Of a DNA stretch of 64,000 nucleotides, positions 10,750 through 21,968 are shown one piece after another. The notes under the pieces are model-generated. The model saw nothing but the letters and a program-made list of their open reading frames with translations, made no database searches and had not been told where the DNA came from. The first letter of the stretch is position 1. Each line of letters begins with the position of its first letter. The position numbers and the translations under genes were made by a program. Source of the stretch: Brachynemurus nebulosus (Eukaryota; Arthropoda; Insecta; Neuroptera; Myrmeleontidae); the NCBI GenBank assembly GCA_035578155.1, contig JAPWDM010000013.1, positions 12,425,527 to 12,489,526 of the forward strand, read 5' to 3'.

Positions 10750-12623
10750 GATTTGTAAATACTTACAGTATGTCCTTAAACGAATGTTATTATGTAGACC
10801 CGACCGAAAATGAATTGAGAGATGCGCAGAAACGCATTTTAAATGGATCAGTCTAAGTCATTTTGTAGGTAAGGTCGATATCTGTCAAAATACATGTGTC
10901 TTATGAACCATAGGGCCAGTAAGTTGATTTTTTTTTGACCCACTCGACCTGCGCAAACGAAAGAAGGTCTCTTACTTCAAAATCGGTTAGCTATAACAAA
11001 CAGCATCTATCAAAAAATTAATATCTAAAAATCGTTTTAAAAATCAGTGAAAGACGTCACTGAGAATAGTAAATGGCTTTAATAACAGCCACATAAATAT
11101 TTGAAGATGGCAATAAAATGGCCATTGTAATAATAATAGTAATAGTCATATGCTCTGTGACAGCAATGGATATCAAAAATAGATATTCAATGTATACAAG
11201 AGATATATGTATGCAGTTGGATAGCCAAAAATGAAACGAGATATAAGAGTAGAAGTTTAATCGATATCTGAATAACGTATTAATATTTGAACGTCTACTT
11301 TTGAAATGGGGTTCTATATCATTGTTTTTTACCAGTGGAGGAGGTATAATATGTTTCAAATAAGTTTCCAGTGACGTCGTTCAAAGTGAAAATAAGAAAG
11401 AATTGATTGAAAGTAAGAATATACCCTAAAATTGAATGACTTTGGTCCACTTTTAAACTTTACACTGTTAAGTTTTACACCAAATAATATTAATTTCTGT
11501 TTCGAGTTACGTTTTATGGGTCTGTATTAGTACTTTTAACTTTGAAATGGAGAAGAAGCTAATTACATTCTAAATATTTTTTTTTTTTAAAATAAGGGTG
11601 GCAAAAGTTAGACGACAAAGTTGGGTTACTTTGGCCACATACTGTTTTATTTGGAAAATGCAAAGAAAGAAATATTTTTTGAGGTTTTTTTTAAATAAAA
11701 ATATGATAAAAATACTTCTCTTTTTATGTTTTATTATCAAATTTTTTAAACAAATGTAAAAAGAAAATATTTTATAATTATTTTAAACGCAAATTGCAAA
11801 TAAGGTATCTTACCTGTGACGCCGGCATTTGGTAAACAAATAGTAATGGAATTTTTTATTCCTTTTTAAAATTTGAATCAATTACAAGAAAAATCAGCCA
11901 CTAGAACGCTTGTGGTCGCTTTTTATTAAAAATTAGGGTTAAGTTCCTACTCTATTAAGTTTCTATAACTTCAATAACTTTAACTAACCCCCACTATGCT
12001 GCTCATGCACGCTTGCTACCAACAATAAATGCTCGTGTAGTTAATCTGTAACTAATCAAAACATCTAAACATTATTTTTCTTGATAACAGCAGTGCCGAG
12101 GTTGTAAACCCATCAATGATTATGGCGCCCATTCATTTACAACAAACGAACGAATGCCAAGAAACGAATTTATAAAAATTTATTCCCTTCTTTCATATAT
12201 TTGTTGTGTTATTACATCTTTTAGTGTAACATTACTTATAATGTGGTGTAATGTTTTTTTGCCAAGACAATAAACTTTTATGTTTTGAAATAATGTTCAA
12301 TGTTACACGATCTTTTGCCATTAAACTTACTCTGTGTGCAGACAACAAATTTATTAACTTGCAACAAATGTTTATTATTGATTGTATGTACCTACCACAT
12401 ACATAGAATGGAAGACAGTGATTCTTGTGTTCTATAGTCACGTTTACATTAGCCAGTTCAATTGATCGTATTTTATTGAATATAAAATTTTGATGTTAAA
12501 ATGTTATTATCTTGTATGTCATAATTGCGTTTATTATTGTGTTTTTATTACAATGTTGTATATTATATGTGGAAAGTTTTAATCAGAATTTAGATAAATT
12601 TTATTATAATTATTGGAAAAATA
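10750..12623. other. Unassigned 1.9 kb
   Basis: A 100-codon minus-strand frame at 11057-11359 has no recognisable motif and an Ile/Tyr/Ser-rich composition typical of AT-rich chance frames. No repeat partner is found in the window. Confidence 0.35.
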
Positions 12624-12668
12624 AATACCGCTGTCGCAGCATCTGCATAACATAGCGAATTTCCAAAA
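12624..12668 (+). repeat. Family A repeat, 5' end fragment
   Basis: ATACCGCTGTCGCAGCATCT followed by GCATAACATAGCGAATTTCC matches the outer end of the family A repeats. Only about 45 bp of family A is present. Confidence 0.75.
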
Positions 12669-13071
12669 AACCTGTACGCTTTCTAACAGGGAAATAATTT
12701 TCAAAATCAATTCAGTAGTTAATTTTTGGCGCTTTTGGGTGCTCAGGACTCTAACGGCTCTCATATAGTGTAGCATATATCCATTTAGCAACATATTATT
12801 TCTTTACATAACTATAGTTTTCGATTTTTTTCTAGGTATGTAAATACAATTATATGTAAGTTATATTTTCTCTCTAAAGGAGGACATCATACAAAAATTT
12901 CCTTTCCATAACGTACTCTTAAAAAATCTGGCTAATTCTAATTTAAAAGATAGAAGAGCTATTGTTATTATTAACACATACATACATATTGAATAACTAA
13001 CTAGCACTTGTTTTATCTAGAAAAGAATTGCTAAAACGATAAAGCATTTATTGTAAAAAAAAAAAAACTCA

Positions 13072-13361
13072 GCAAATTTCTTAATTTTTCTCAAAAGCTA
13101 GTTCACTTAGAACAATGTTCTAAAAGCTTATCTTATGCAATTTTTACGCCCTTTTCGATGGTGTAAAAAAGAATAAAAAAATTTTTGGATTCTGGTCAAA
13201 TTATGTAAAGAATCACTAAAAATGGCGAAAAATGGCCAAAGAACCTTCTTTTGGGTATCCGACGTGTTTGGCTAACGAACTTAGCCGAGCCAGTCCGGAT
13301 TTCAGCTCGCATTTCATAACTATTAAACGTTTCGTTCGAGAGTTATCGCGTACACACATAA

Positions 13362-13439
<78 letters not shown>

Positions 13440-13556
13440 TTTAGTGAAGTGCTAGAGGCTCCAAAACAAATTTCTACCATAGTCTCGGACTTAGGTCTTA
13501 CCATAAGAGCTGCTGTAATAGCTGAATTTCCAGAATGGAAATTTGCTAAAAGACAA
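13072..13556 (+). mobile_element. Family A repeat (Helentron/DINE-1-like), + orientation
   Basis: The 5' tip is worn away (AGCAAATTTC aligns with the inner AGCGAATTTCC). The body follows the family order: the block ending GGTGTAAAAAAG, then a worn copy of the GGCATCCGACGTGT block, the GAGAGTTATCGCG block, a (TA)n tract, then the 3' hairpin AATTTCCAGAATGGAAATTT and GCTAAAA. The architecture (subterminal inverted repeat, microsatellite core, terminal hairpin) is that known for DINE-1/HINE elements. Assignment to that group is inference. Confidence 0.7.
13367..13436. repeat. (TA)n microsatellite
   Basis: About 35 TA units inside the family A copy, at the same internal position as in the other full copies. 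It produces a spurious Ile-Tyr frame. Confidence 0.95.
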
Positions 13557-13672
13557 TTTGTACTTTACTAATACCACTTTATTTAAAGTTTTAAATGTCT
13601 GTGACATGTTTCGGCCCGTATGGCCATTAACGAACAGAATATCGTAAAGTAACGCTCAAATCTATCAAACAA
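13557..13672. repeat. Diverged relative of the 988-1350 repeat
   Basis: Contains TACTTTACTAATACCACTTT and CATGTTTCGGCCCGTATGG, similar to the outer parts of 1010-1290 in mixed orientation. It then has ATCGTAAAGTAACGCTCAAA, matching 1325-1345. Confidence 0.5.
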
Positions 13673-14638
13673 TTATTGTATTTAGGACGGTTGGGTTGGT
13701 CAGTGATTTTTTGATAATTTATTTTTAAATATTTAATGTGACGAAATATTAAAATTTGAACCATTTCTAATGTTAAATACGCAGGATTTCGTAGCCAGTA
13801 GCTAAAGCTTTCCGCAATGCCCGGCATAAAATTAATAACATTATTATGCGCACCTTTTCTAAAAAATTTTAATAATAGTTTTTAAAAAACAACACATGTA
13901 TAATTTACCTAGATCAAAAATAAATTTTTAGGAACATTTAACAAAATCAACCAATTCTGACATGCTTATAGTAATTTAGTAATGTAATTTTAAATATTTC
14001 CGGTTATAAAAATTACTTTTTCTTGAAAAACCGTTTGCATAGGATAATGGCTCAAAAAGTTCAGTTATACATTTCAAGTTAAATCTTGATTTTGGGGGTC
14101 TGGTCCAAGGGGTAACCTAGAAAGTAAATAATACTTATATTTTTTCATTTTTTTTTTTTTATACTAAACGATAGATTTTCTAAATATAGTTTTTTTTTTT
14201 TTAAATGGTAACCACAAATATTTCAAATTTGTTCCAATTTTTATCCCGGTGGAAAAATAAGGAAGCGTTTCTTATTTATTTATCATCCACGAATTTTTTC
14301 CTATATTTCCCAATTTCATAATATTTATTTTTAAAATTCTAATTCAAAAGATTTCACTGATATAAATAAAAATATTATATTCGTTTGCGAAACGAATATT
14401 TAAATCCTATAAGTGGGTAAACATAATATAGTTATATATTTTTTAAATATTTGTTTAAAAAAAAAAAATTATATTTTTATCATTTTTTTTCGACGATAAC
14501 CGAACGAAAAACCTACGTACCAACTCCGCTTTAGTTATTTCTGTAAATTTGACCCCATTTCGACATGTTCGAACATTTCGAGCCACGTCAAGTTTTATTG
14601 ACATTTCAGTTCTTTTTTAAGGTTTCGTAATTGTAACA
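13673..14638. other. AT-rich sequence, nothing recognised
   Basis: Poly-A and poly-T runs with no supportable feature. A 66-codon minus-strand frame at 13627-13827 has no recognisable motif. Confidence 0.4.
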
Positions 14639-14839
14639 ATGAAATCCTTATGTAGTGGTAATTTCTGTTGTTGCAGAGGTGGTCTATCGGCACTTGATCC
14701 CTTATTGGAATCTTACGCAAAATATATTAAGAAATATTTTATCCCGAAAAACTTGCGGAATTTTTTTGTGATATTGAGTGTAGTTTATATCTCAAAATCA
14801 TGGTCAGACCACAGGGAAAATTTCCGTTTATTTAAATAA
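14639..14839 (+). other. Exon-like open frame, unrecognised
   Basis: A 66-codon frame ends in TAA at 14837-14839. A pyrimidine-rich stretch followed by GTTGTTGCAG at about 14665-14674 looks like a splice acceptor. The frame after it reads GLSALDPLLESYAKYIKKYF and continues with a hydrophobic stretch near the end, a more protein-like composition than most AT-rich chance frames here. There is no recognisable family and no convincing donor site. It could be a terminal exon, a pseudogene piece or chance. Confidence 0.15.
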
Positions 14840-15478
14840 ATAATTAAAAATAAAAAAAAATATAATAAAATTCTAATTAATTATTAACAAATATGTGTTT
14901 CACTAATTAATTTACTTGTAATTAGATATATAAAAATTTTTATATGGCTTTATAAAATATAATTTAACTTAATATTGCTTTCCCATCATAAAATTTTTCT
15001 TAATTATTTCGTCTGACGTCAGTGGTAATTATTATTCGATGCCAGCGTCCTGCATATTGCATAGTTACTGATGAACTCCGTGTTGAATGGATTGATCTGT
15101 TGGATTACGTTGCCGACTCCTGGTCTAAACGTACACATTTTTAATAAAACAATAATAGGAAATACAATAACAATAAAGTGATAAAAAATATAAAAAAAAT
15201 CCTGAACAATTATACAGTTTTATTTACACATTTCAATACAATTACAAAAAATTTATATTTTTATGTGTTATCTGTCAATAGAGACAGAAATGTTCACACC
15301 ACAGAGAGTGTGTTTGTTACTTGTTGATACCTGTTTGTGGTAACATTGCACACATGTGTGATCAGGATCACTGATCACAATCGCCCTCTACCTGTGTACT
15401 CGCTCGGACCGTAAAGTGTTAATAATCTACTAAAAAAAAATTGTCGTCTCTCTTCTAACGAAACGCTTCCATGATGTC
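14840..15478. other. AT-rich sequence, nothing recognised
   Basis: No repeat partner, RNA fold or frame could be supported. Confidence 0.4.
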
Positions 15479-15481
15479 TAA

Positions 15482-15915
15482 GGGCCAAGACACACGTACG
15501 ACGCGACAACCATGCGACAGCGACAAAATAGTGGCTGCTCTGTGGCCGGTTATGTATGCATGTAATTTTCTTATGGAAACCCAAATTTCAAGACACACAT
15601 TTCAAGACCACAACTTGTCGTCGTAGTCGAACACTGTCGCAATGTGTCGCGTCTACTGTCGTTGAGTGTCGCTATTAGTGGTCAAAACTTGCGACTGGTG
15701 GACGACTTATAAGCGACAGATGCATAAGTACCAGTACTACACTGTATATAATAGACAATATTGGTGGGGTTGATGTTGTCCAACAGTGATTATGCGTTAC
15801 TCGGCCACTAAAAAGTGGCTCGTAAGTGGTCGTCTAAAACACACGAACGACAGTACAACCACACGACAACGACAAAAAAATGGTCGTCGTGCGGTAGGTA
15901 CGTGTGTTTTGGCTC
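15482..15915. mobile_element. PIF/Harbinger-type MITE, copy 1
   Basis: Left GGGCCAAGACACACGTACGA and right end CGTGTGTTTTGGCTC are inverted complements with a few mismatches, and both ends hold GCGACA- and GTCGTCG-type subterminal motifs. TAA is duplicated at 15479-15481 and 15916-15918. A 3-bp TAA target with GGGCC termini is typical of PIF/Harbinger. No transposase or Myb-like frame is present, so it is non-autonomous. Confidence 0.8.
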
Positions 15916-15918
15916 TAA

Positions 15919-16470
15919 ATGCAGAATAATAAAAAGTCTTTCACCTTCGAGTGAAACGAAACGATCCAACTTTAATTCCAGCACATCACATTATTAACAA
16001 TGGATTACTCTTTTAACTTAATGATACACCTATCTAATATAATTTTGATTGTTACTGTATTTTAACGTTCTAGTATAATGTCTGACTGACGCTCTTAGTG
16101 GATACTGGTCCGTCACCAGCTACCTAATACCATGTTCGCATGTTCCGACACGATTTAATTAAACGAAATGAGCCTTAAATGAATGAGTAAAACTTAATAA
16201 AGATCCCGTTTAATGGCCGTTCATTTATATTAAAGTTTACGTGAAGGTGGTGAATTAATTTTTTTTTTACTGTACTTGTCGTTCGTTCGTTTCTTAAATG
16301 TAATCTTTTTTCGTTATTGTCGTCTTTTTATGTCTGTCGATGTTTTAGAATTATTGAGAATACACGCAAAGTTTTTTTTCGGTAATTTTGTTTAAAATGG
16401 AATCTTTTAAGATAATTTTCTTGTTTAAATATTAAAATTGAATTGACGTGTTTTATTTGAATTAAATTAA
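15919..16470. other. AT-rich sequence, nothing recognised
   Basis: No feature could be supported here. Confidence 0.4.
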
Positions 16471-16474
16471 TTAA

Positions 16475-16994
16475 GGTAGTTGGTCGATAAAACGATTTTT
16501 TCAAAGGATTTTAACGAAACTTCTCTAGATATTTATTTAATTCAATACCAATAATGCGAGCCTATACCAAAAAAGAAAATTGACCACCCCAATTTTGAGA
16601 AAAACGATTTCAAAGTTTTGTAATTGTAACACGGGCTCTTATGGGAAAACTCTATTTTTTTTTAAATAAAATGAAAACGTGCCAAAGGAATTTAATCAAA
16701 ATTTAATATGTTATAAAATACAGTTAGAAACCATATTTAATAAGAAATAAAAATTATTGACCACGCCGTTTTAGAAATATAATTTATAAACATCATTTTA
16801 CAACGTTCTTACAACGCTTTTTCAACAATATTTTTATATTGCTACAACGTAACCGCGTCGAAATTCAAAAAAATACAAGTGGTATACAAATATAATCAGT
16901 GAAGAATATTAATACATTATTTAATTTTTGATAAAATAATTTTTTTTTTTTTTTGAGGTATACTTTTGTACCTGACTATCTCAGAGCAACTGCA
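16475..16994 (-). mobile_element. TTAA-flanked MITE, family F copy 2
   Basis: Reverse orientation relative to the copies at 5790 and 48924. TTAA lies at 16471-16474 and 16995-16998. The left end GGTAGTTGGTCGATAAAACG and right end AGAGCAACTGCA agree with the other copies. Landmarks TGACCACGCCGTTTT and GTACCTGACTATCTC are shared. Non-coding. Confidence 0.8.
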
Positions 16995-17220
16995 TTAAAT
17001 GTTTTGTTGTTTGATCAGTGCCACCTTTCTGAGAATATAATTATCCTCTAATTAGAACACAAGCAAATTCTTAGAAATTCTTGTTAATTAAAGTGCATAT
17101 TTGATTCAATTACCAAAGTTCCTCACAACTATCCTGTTCCTTAATATAAAAATTGCTAGTAACTTATAAAACACATGCAACAATTTCATTTAAAATAAAT
17201 TTAAAAAAAAAATTCTACTA

Positions 17221-17290
17221 GATCGACTGGGCATCGAACCCAGGACCGCTTGATAGTCAGCCAACTGCTTTGCCTCTATAAATTATTATC
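17221..17290 (-). tRNA. tRNA-like relic (T arm intact)
   Basis: On the minus strand the T arm is perfect: a five-base stem CTGGG/CCCAG around TTCGATG, preceded by an anticodon-arm-like TTGGCTGACTATCAA with GAC in the anticodon position. The D arm and 5' acceptor side are eroded. Most likely part of a tRNA-derived repeat, not a functional gene. Confidence 0.45.
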
Positions 17291-17730
17291 GATTTCTAAT
17301 TAAAGTTGATGTAGGGAAAGGCGAGGCAATACCAATCTCAAACAAAATATCCCCGACATACGAAGAATATTTTCACAGGATAGGAATAATGCGGTTCGGT
17401 ATACTTAAAGAAAATGATTGAATATTTGAAAAGGAAAATTTTATATACATACATATATATGAATAATTTTCTGTATTATTCTAGAAGTATGATGCTACGA
17501 TACTTTGCTCTCTTTTATAGTCAGTTAACCGCTTACTTGGTTGGCTTGCTATATAATAGTACTATATATAGATTATAGCATCACCAACCAAGAATGGAAG
17601 AGGTACATACATAAAAGCAAAATAACAAAGTAAATAGTAATAAGAATAACATGCGGAGGAACAAGTAATAAAAACACAACAAAAGACTTAACAAAAAGTC
17701 ACAATACGATATTTTTATCACAATTTAAGA
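17291..17730. other. AT-rich sequence, nothing recognised
   Basis: No frame or repeat could be supported. Confidence 0.4.
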
Positions 17731-18236
17731 AATACCCGCTGACACAGAGCGTCCTGCATAACATAGCGAATTTCTCAGGACTTACTATTCATTATTTCTC
17801 AGAACTTTGTCATATAGAATAGCTTTGTATTTAAATTTTGCGTGCGTTCAATTAGGAAATTAAAGATCTTTGAAGTAAATCTAGATCAGTACGCATTTAC
17901 TAGTAAGATTCAGTTAGAACGATGAAAATTATCTGCTTTTTAATTTACAAGCTTGTGATGCGATTTCTTTCTCTCCTCATAATTTCGGAAAACTTTTAAC
18001 AAATTTTGGTAAAGAAAAACTGATTTTTTTTTTACGAAAAATACCCAAAACACCCAATTTGAGATTTCCAACGTCGTCACCGAATTTCGTAAAAATAGAA
18101 TGTTTCATTAGAGAGTGAATACCATTTTCGGATTCTAGACACCACAAAACAAATTCTGACAGTCTTAGATCCAAGTCTCATCATAATATGTGTAACTGCA
18201 TTAATAGCTGAATTTTCTGTTCGGAAACTCACTACA
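17731..18236 (+). mobile_element. Family A repeat, degraded copy without (TA)n
   Basis: Begins ATACCCGCTGACACAGAGCG then TCCTGCATAACATAGCGAAT, and ends in the worn 3' hairpin ATAGCTGAATTTTCTGTTCGG. Inner blocks such as TTTCCAACGTCGTCACCGAA and AAAACAAATTCTGACAGTC align with intact copies. The microsatellite core is missing and the middle is heavily diverged, so this is an old copy. Confidence 0.65.
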
Positions 18237-18279
18237 GACAGAAGTATATTATTGTACGATCGTATCACATAAGTACAGT

Positions 18280-18330
18280 GGATGACATAAATAATTGAAC
18301 ACACTTTGAATTTTAATGTACACAGCAGTA
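18280..18330 (+). repeat. Possible Tc1-like element end
   Basis: TACAGTGGATGACATAAATA followed by ATTGAACACACTTTGAATT resembles the TA-CAGT...GAACAC termini of Tc1-like elements (known pattern). No matching right end was found in the window, so this is a fragment or a chance match. Confidence 0.4.
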
Positions 18331-19147
18331 CAGATTGTAGTATGAGTGCAGTTTGAAAAGAACCTTTGTATCTACATCGGTTTACCTCTGTCTATCATAT
18401 TAATAAACATAAGTTTTTCCTCACACATTTATTTAACAACATGAATTATGTAATTATTTGTAAATAAATACAATTTCGGGAGGTCTTTTTGGCTTGCATC
18501 CATAATATACTTATTCTCAAAGTTATGACTTTTGAAATATTTATGCTCGCTACTGTAACATCTACAACACGATTGTTCATAATATTATATTTTCTATATT
18601 ATCCGACCATGTTTCACACAAAAACTCTCGTACACTTTATGTGGTTTTCAGTGAAAAGTTCTTTTCTCTCAACGCTGCTACTTAAAAATATTTGCATTCT
18701 TTGCCGGTTTTGTCGGTATTTTATTTAGTAAGATCACACAAAACGGCACAGAACTAAATTCAATATAATAAATGTGTGTATACGGATCGACCGACATACA
18801 AAACTCACTGCCGAGGGAAAATAGACGAGGAAAATTGTTTTGTAAAAGAAAAATGTCAGTAGCAGATTGTTTTTTTTTTAATATGGAACGGAACAAAGGA
18901 ACAAAAATTTTCGTGAAAATAATATTTTCATTATGAGAAAAACAGTGGAATAGCTATTTATATAATCAGAAAATTTTATAATTTCATTGTTAGTTTTTCT
19001 TCGAAAATTTCAACATATTGTTTATGCTTGACAAAATGTATTTAACTTTTTCCTGTTATTATTATGCCTCGTTTAGACTAGAATAATAAGTAATTAGTAG
19101 CAAGTGCGTTCAAAGTCCTCGAAAATAGTCGCAAACAAAAGAGTTTT
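18331..19147. other. AT-rich sequence, nothing recognised
   Basis: Two chance-like frames (18489-18728 plus, 18678-18896 minus) show no family signature. Confidence 0.35.
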
Positions 19148-19345
19148 TATTTAAAATTCACATAGTATTTGAAAAATTATCAAAACTGGATCGGCTGGGA
19201 CTCGAACCCGGATCTCTTGGTTACTAGCCAAGCGCCTTATCAATTAGGCCACCGATCTCTCGTTCGAGTGCCACTCCAATTTTGATAATCAATCAAACAC
19301 ATCCTTTCTTTAATGCGAGACGCAGTTACACTTTTTAATTTCAAA
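19148..19345 (-). repeat. tRNA-bearing repeat, unit 1 of a tandem pair
   Basis: The unit contains a tRNA-like core (19187-19258) flanked by short inverted repeats: left ATTATCAAAACTGG and right CCAATTTTGATAAT. Beyond the right flank comes a conserved block with TAATGCGAGACGCAGTTACA and TTTTTAATTTCAAATGTT. The second unit starts 302 bp further on. A diverged single copy lies at 38790-39000. Confidence 0.8.
19187..19258 (-). tRNA. tRNA-Thr(AGT)-like sequence, repeat-borne
   Basis: On the minus strand it folds into a cloverleaf. The acceptor stem has one A-C mismatch at its base. The D stem is GCCT/AGGC. The anticodon stem CTTGG/CCAAG encloses CTAGTAA (anticodon AGT). The T arm GGTTCGAGTCC fits box B, with one C-A mismatch in the stem. 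T8 and A14 are in place, but the D loop lacks the GG pair. Its repeat context and imperfections favour a tRNA-derived pseudogene over a working gene. Confidence 0.6.
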
Positions 19346-19449
19346 TGTTATCGAGTGCCTGTGAAACATTATTAATGTTCACTTAATGTCCAGCTTTGGC
19401 TGATACTTGAACACTCGATATACCTTGGCAAATGGGCAATTCATTATGT

Positions 19450-19640
19450 TAATTAAAATTCACATAGTGTTTGAAAAATTATTAAAACTGGATCGGCTGG
19501 GACTCGAACCCGGATCTCTTGGTTACTAGCCAAGCGCCTTACCAATTAGGCCACCGACCGTTCGTTCGAGTGCGACTCCAATTTTGATAATCAATCAAAC
19601 ACATCGTCTCTTTAATGCGAGACGCAGTTACACTTTTTAA
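19450..19640 (-). repeat. tRNA-bearing repeat, unit 2 of a tandem pair
   Basis: More than 90% identical by eye to the unit 302 bp upstream, including the flanking inverted repeats and the block TAATGCGAGACGCAGTTACA. After TTTCAAATGTTT it continues into TTGGTCA, as does the copy at 38790-39000, whereas unit 1 does not. Unit 1 therefore diverges at its right edge. Confidence 0.8.
19489..19560 (-). tRNA. tRNA-Thr(AGT)-like sequence, second unit
   Basis: Same cloverleaf as 19187-19258 with the same CTAGTAA anticodon loop. The acceptor 5' strand is CGGTCGG, giving a C-C clash at the first pair and a G-T wobble at the third. It is therefore slightly more degraded and probably non-functional. Confidence 0.55.
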
Positions 19641-19840
19641 TTTCAAATGTTTTTGGTCAATACTGAGTTGCCGGAAGATACTTTAAATCTGCTAGAGGGT
19701 AATATACTTAATTTGTAATATATTATGGTTTATATACGTTAGGAGTAGTTGTATTCTGATGTAACACTGATGTATTAACATCTCTTTATAGAATGAATTA
19801 CGATTGCGGAAATATTTTAAAAATTATGTATACACATATA

Positions 19841-19987
19841 AAGGCTGGACTTCAAAAACAGGCTAAGGGACAAAAAAAAATTGTGTTGGACTCGCAAAAA
19901 GAAAACTAAGTACCATTACCAACAATCTAGACAGCATGCTAAAATTTCATTTTTTTGGACCTTAGCCTATTTTTGAAATCCAGCCTT
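19841..19987. mobile_element. Short TIR element, AAGGCTGGA ends
   Basis: Left AAGGCTGGACTTCAAAAACA and right TTTTTGAAATCCAGCCTT are inverted complements, and pairing continues inward through GGCTAAGG. CATATA borders both sides, but it is low-complexity sequence. About 147 bp, non-coding. Confidence 0.7.
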
Positions 19988-20263
19988 CATATATGTATAC
20001 ATCAACATATAGTATATACTGTATGAGGTGCGCGTTGGACGCTTTTTGGAGGGGTAAAATCTTGTGAGTTCGCATCACCGACATGCTGTAATATCTGTAT
20101 ATCATATTTTTTTGTGATCACGCGTAATAAAAAAAGAACAAATTCTGCAGTCATACTTTCTTTTCTGACATTTCAAACTGATGTTTACGCCTTAAGTATT
20201 TTCTACAAAACTATTTTTTTGCGGTCCCTAACCTCTGCGCAAACAAAGGTTTCAGTGTACAAA
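19988..20263. other. Unassigned stretch
   Basis: GTGCGCGTTGGACGC near 20029 has an inverted partner TCCAACGCGCAC near 22895, suggesting remnants of one repeat class. Nothing else is recognised. Confidence 0.3.
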
Positions 20264-20697
20264 TAATAGTATATTATTCAACGAGCTAGTAATAATAGCT
20301 ATTACTCAAGAAAATGAAATTGCGACACGGGCCGAGTTTACGAGGCGAGTAGAATACTATACTTTTTCTACGATTTTTTTTCTTTTTGATTTAAATAAAA
20401 TTGAATATAAATTTTAAATCAAAAGAAAATAATTTTTAATCTATCTCTAATTTTATTAAATGTTTATATAATATGTACAAACGATGAAGACGAAATACAA
20501 ACTAATTTGTTTACTTAGACGTTACTACGCAGCATATATGAAATTAAAACTTATAGATATATTATTCACAATACAATCGCAAACCCATTGAATAATGGTT
20601 AATACGGTGATTTCATTGATCGAAAGGTATTGAGTAATGATCATTCCACCACCACCTTTGAATAATGCCTAACTTTCTCAACAATTAACGGATATAT

Positions 20698-21273
20698 TAG
20701 GGATGATCGATATTCATCGATGGTAGAAAAACATCGATGTTTAGGGGGAAAACATCGATGTAAAAACCTCGATGTTATGTCCTCGATAACATCGACACAT
20801 CGATGTTACGAGAATAATATCGAAACATCGATATTAGTCTAAGCTATCCAGTATTTAAAAAGTCCTGTAGCTGATTTAAAACAAGATCCATTACTTTTAT
20901 AGCAAGTTCTAGGATCCACTTATCCAAACTTGAAAAAAATTGCCATTAAATATTTGTGTTTCACAGCAACTTCAACAGCTTCAGAGAGACTTTTTTCAAA
21001 AGCTGGGCAGTATTTGTATCAACAAACGAACATATTAAAAGGGAAACTTCTAACAAAGTGACTTTTTTTGCAAAGTGTACCAAATAAATACTGGCAATGT
21101 TAATTTTTAATAAATAAAAAAATAGATTATAATGGTTGTTTATTTTGCTACATAAACATCGATGTTTTCGAACATCGATGTCTTTCTTTCGATATATATC
21201 GTATATCGATACTCTTGAATCGATGTTAACATCGATATCAACATCGATGTTTTTCTAATATCGATCATCCCTA
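20698..21273 (+). mobile_element. hAT element relic with CATCGATG subterminal repeats
   Basis: TIRs TAGGGATGATCGATATT are identical over 17 bp. The 8-bp target duplication GGATATAT is perfect (20690-20697 and 21274-21281), and copy 1 of repeat G shows the empty site. Many CATCGATG palindromes lie just inside each end. The centre encodes a decayed hATC domain (20843-21103). At 576 bp it is an internally deleted derivative of an autonomous hAT element. Confidence 0.93.
20843..21103 (+). pseudogene. hAT transposase C-terminal (hATC) dimerisation domain remnant
   Basis: Reading this frame gives AIQYLKSPVADLKQDPLLL, a stop, then QVLGSTYPNLKKIAIKYLCF followed by TATSTASERLFSKAGQ. This is the hATC signature of hAT transposases: the LYPNLxxLAxKYLCIPATS-like core followed by SERxFSKAG. 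In-frame stops occur at 20900-20902 (TAG, where the family usually has a tryptophan) and 21059-21061 (TGA). After the second stop the frame continues as LFLQSVPNKYW. N-terminal BED finger and catalytic regions are absent. It cannot encode an active transposase. Confidence 0.9.
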
Positions 21274-21329
21274 GGATATATGTAATAATGAGTGTGTTCT
21301 TCAACAGCAGTAGAAAAAATATTTTAATA

Positions 21330-21960
21330 AAACTAAACAAAACTTATCTTTTCAAAAACACATTACATTGATGTTGATTACCAAACCAACAACACAGCTG
21401 CACTTGAAAGTAATGAATTTATTATATTATGCATGAGTAATTATTACGTATACTTAAGTAATCCACTCCGTGGTGTTGAGTAACATTTCCCATTATCTAA
21501 TTTTGACGAATATTTTTATTATATGTTTGAATGTGCACCGTATTCAAGGTCAATGTTAAAAATACATTTTTTTTCACAACACGTGAATATCTATCTGACC
21601 CATACATATCTATATGTACATATATATGTATACGTATAGTACGCAGAGAGTAAAGACTTTCTAAAAAAAAAAAAAAAAGAATTAGTGAAGTTAGTGAACG
21701 CACGTAACCTAGCGCGAGAGTCGCAAACATCAGACAGTGGGAGCAATCACGGAAGCATATCGAAAATGAGTGATCGTTGTTTGACGTCGTTATAATTTAT
21801 TAGGGGTCCGAAGAAGCACCACGGAACCCTTGTAGTTTCGTTAAATTCGTAACTACCACATTAACTGACTCGCGATAAAAAAATTTTTTTCTTAATTTCT
21901 TCGGGTACTTTTCTGCGTTGAAAAGTGGGAATGAAATTTTTTTCACGTAGGTATCATATT
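21330..21960. other. AT-rich sequence, nothing recognised
   Basis: Short minus-strand frames at 21497-21730 and 21800-22012 show no family signature. The second runs into the mobile element that follows. Confidence 0.35.
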
Positions 21961-21968
21961 GTGTGGGA

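Larger units (their letters stand above)
20264..21326 (+). repeat. Dispersed repeat G, copy 2 (split by a hAT relic)
   Basis: Both flanks match 399-845 (ATTGCGACACGGGCCGAGTT, CGCAAACCCATTGAATAATG, GAGTGTGTTCTTCAACAG). The match is broken between GGATATAT and GTAATAATGAG by the insertion at 20698-21273. Confidence 0.85.

Noticed and set aside
18280..18330. A complete Tc1-like element starting here or at 59768
   Set aside because: Neither end has an inverted partner in the window, so only a possible terminus is listed.
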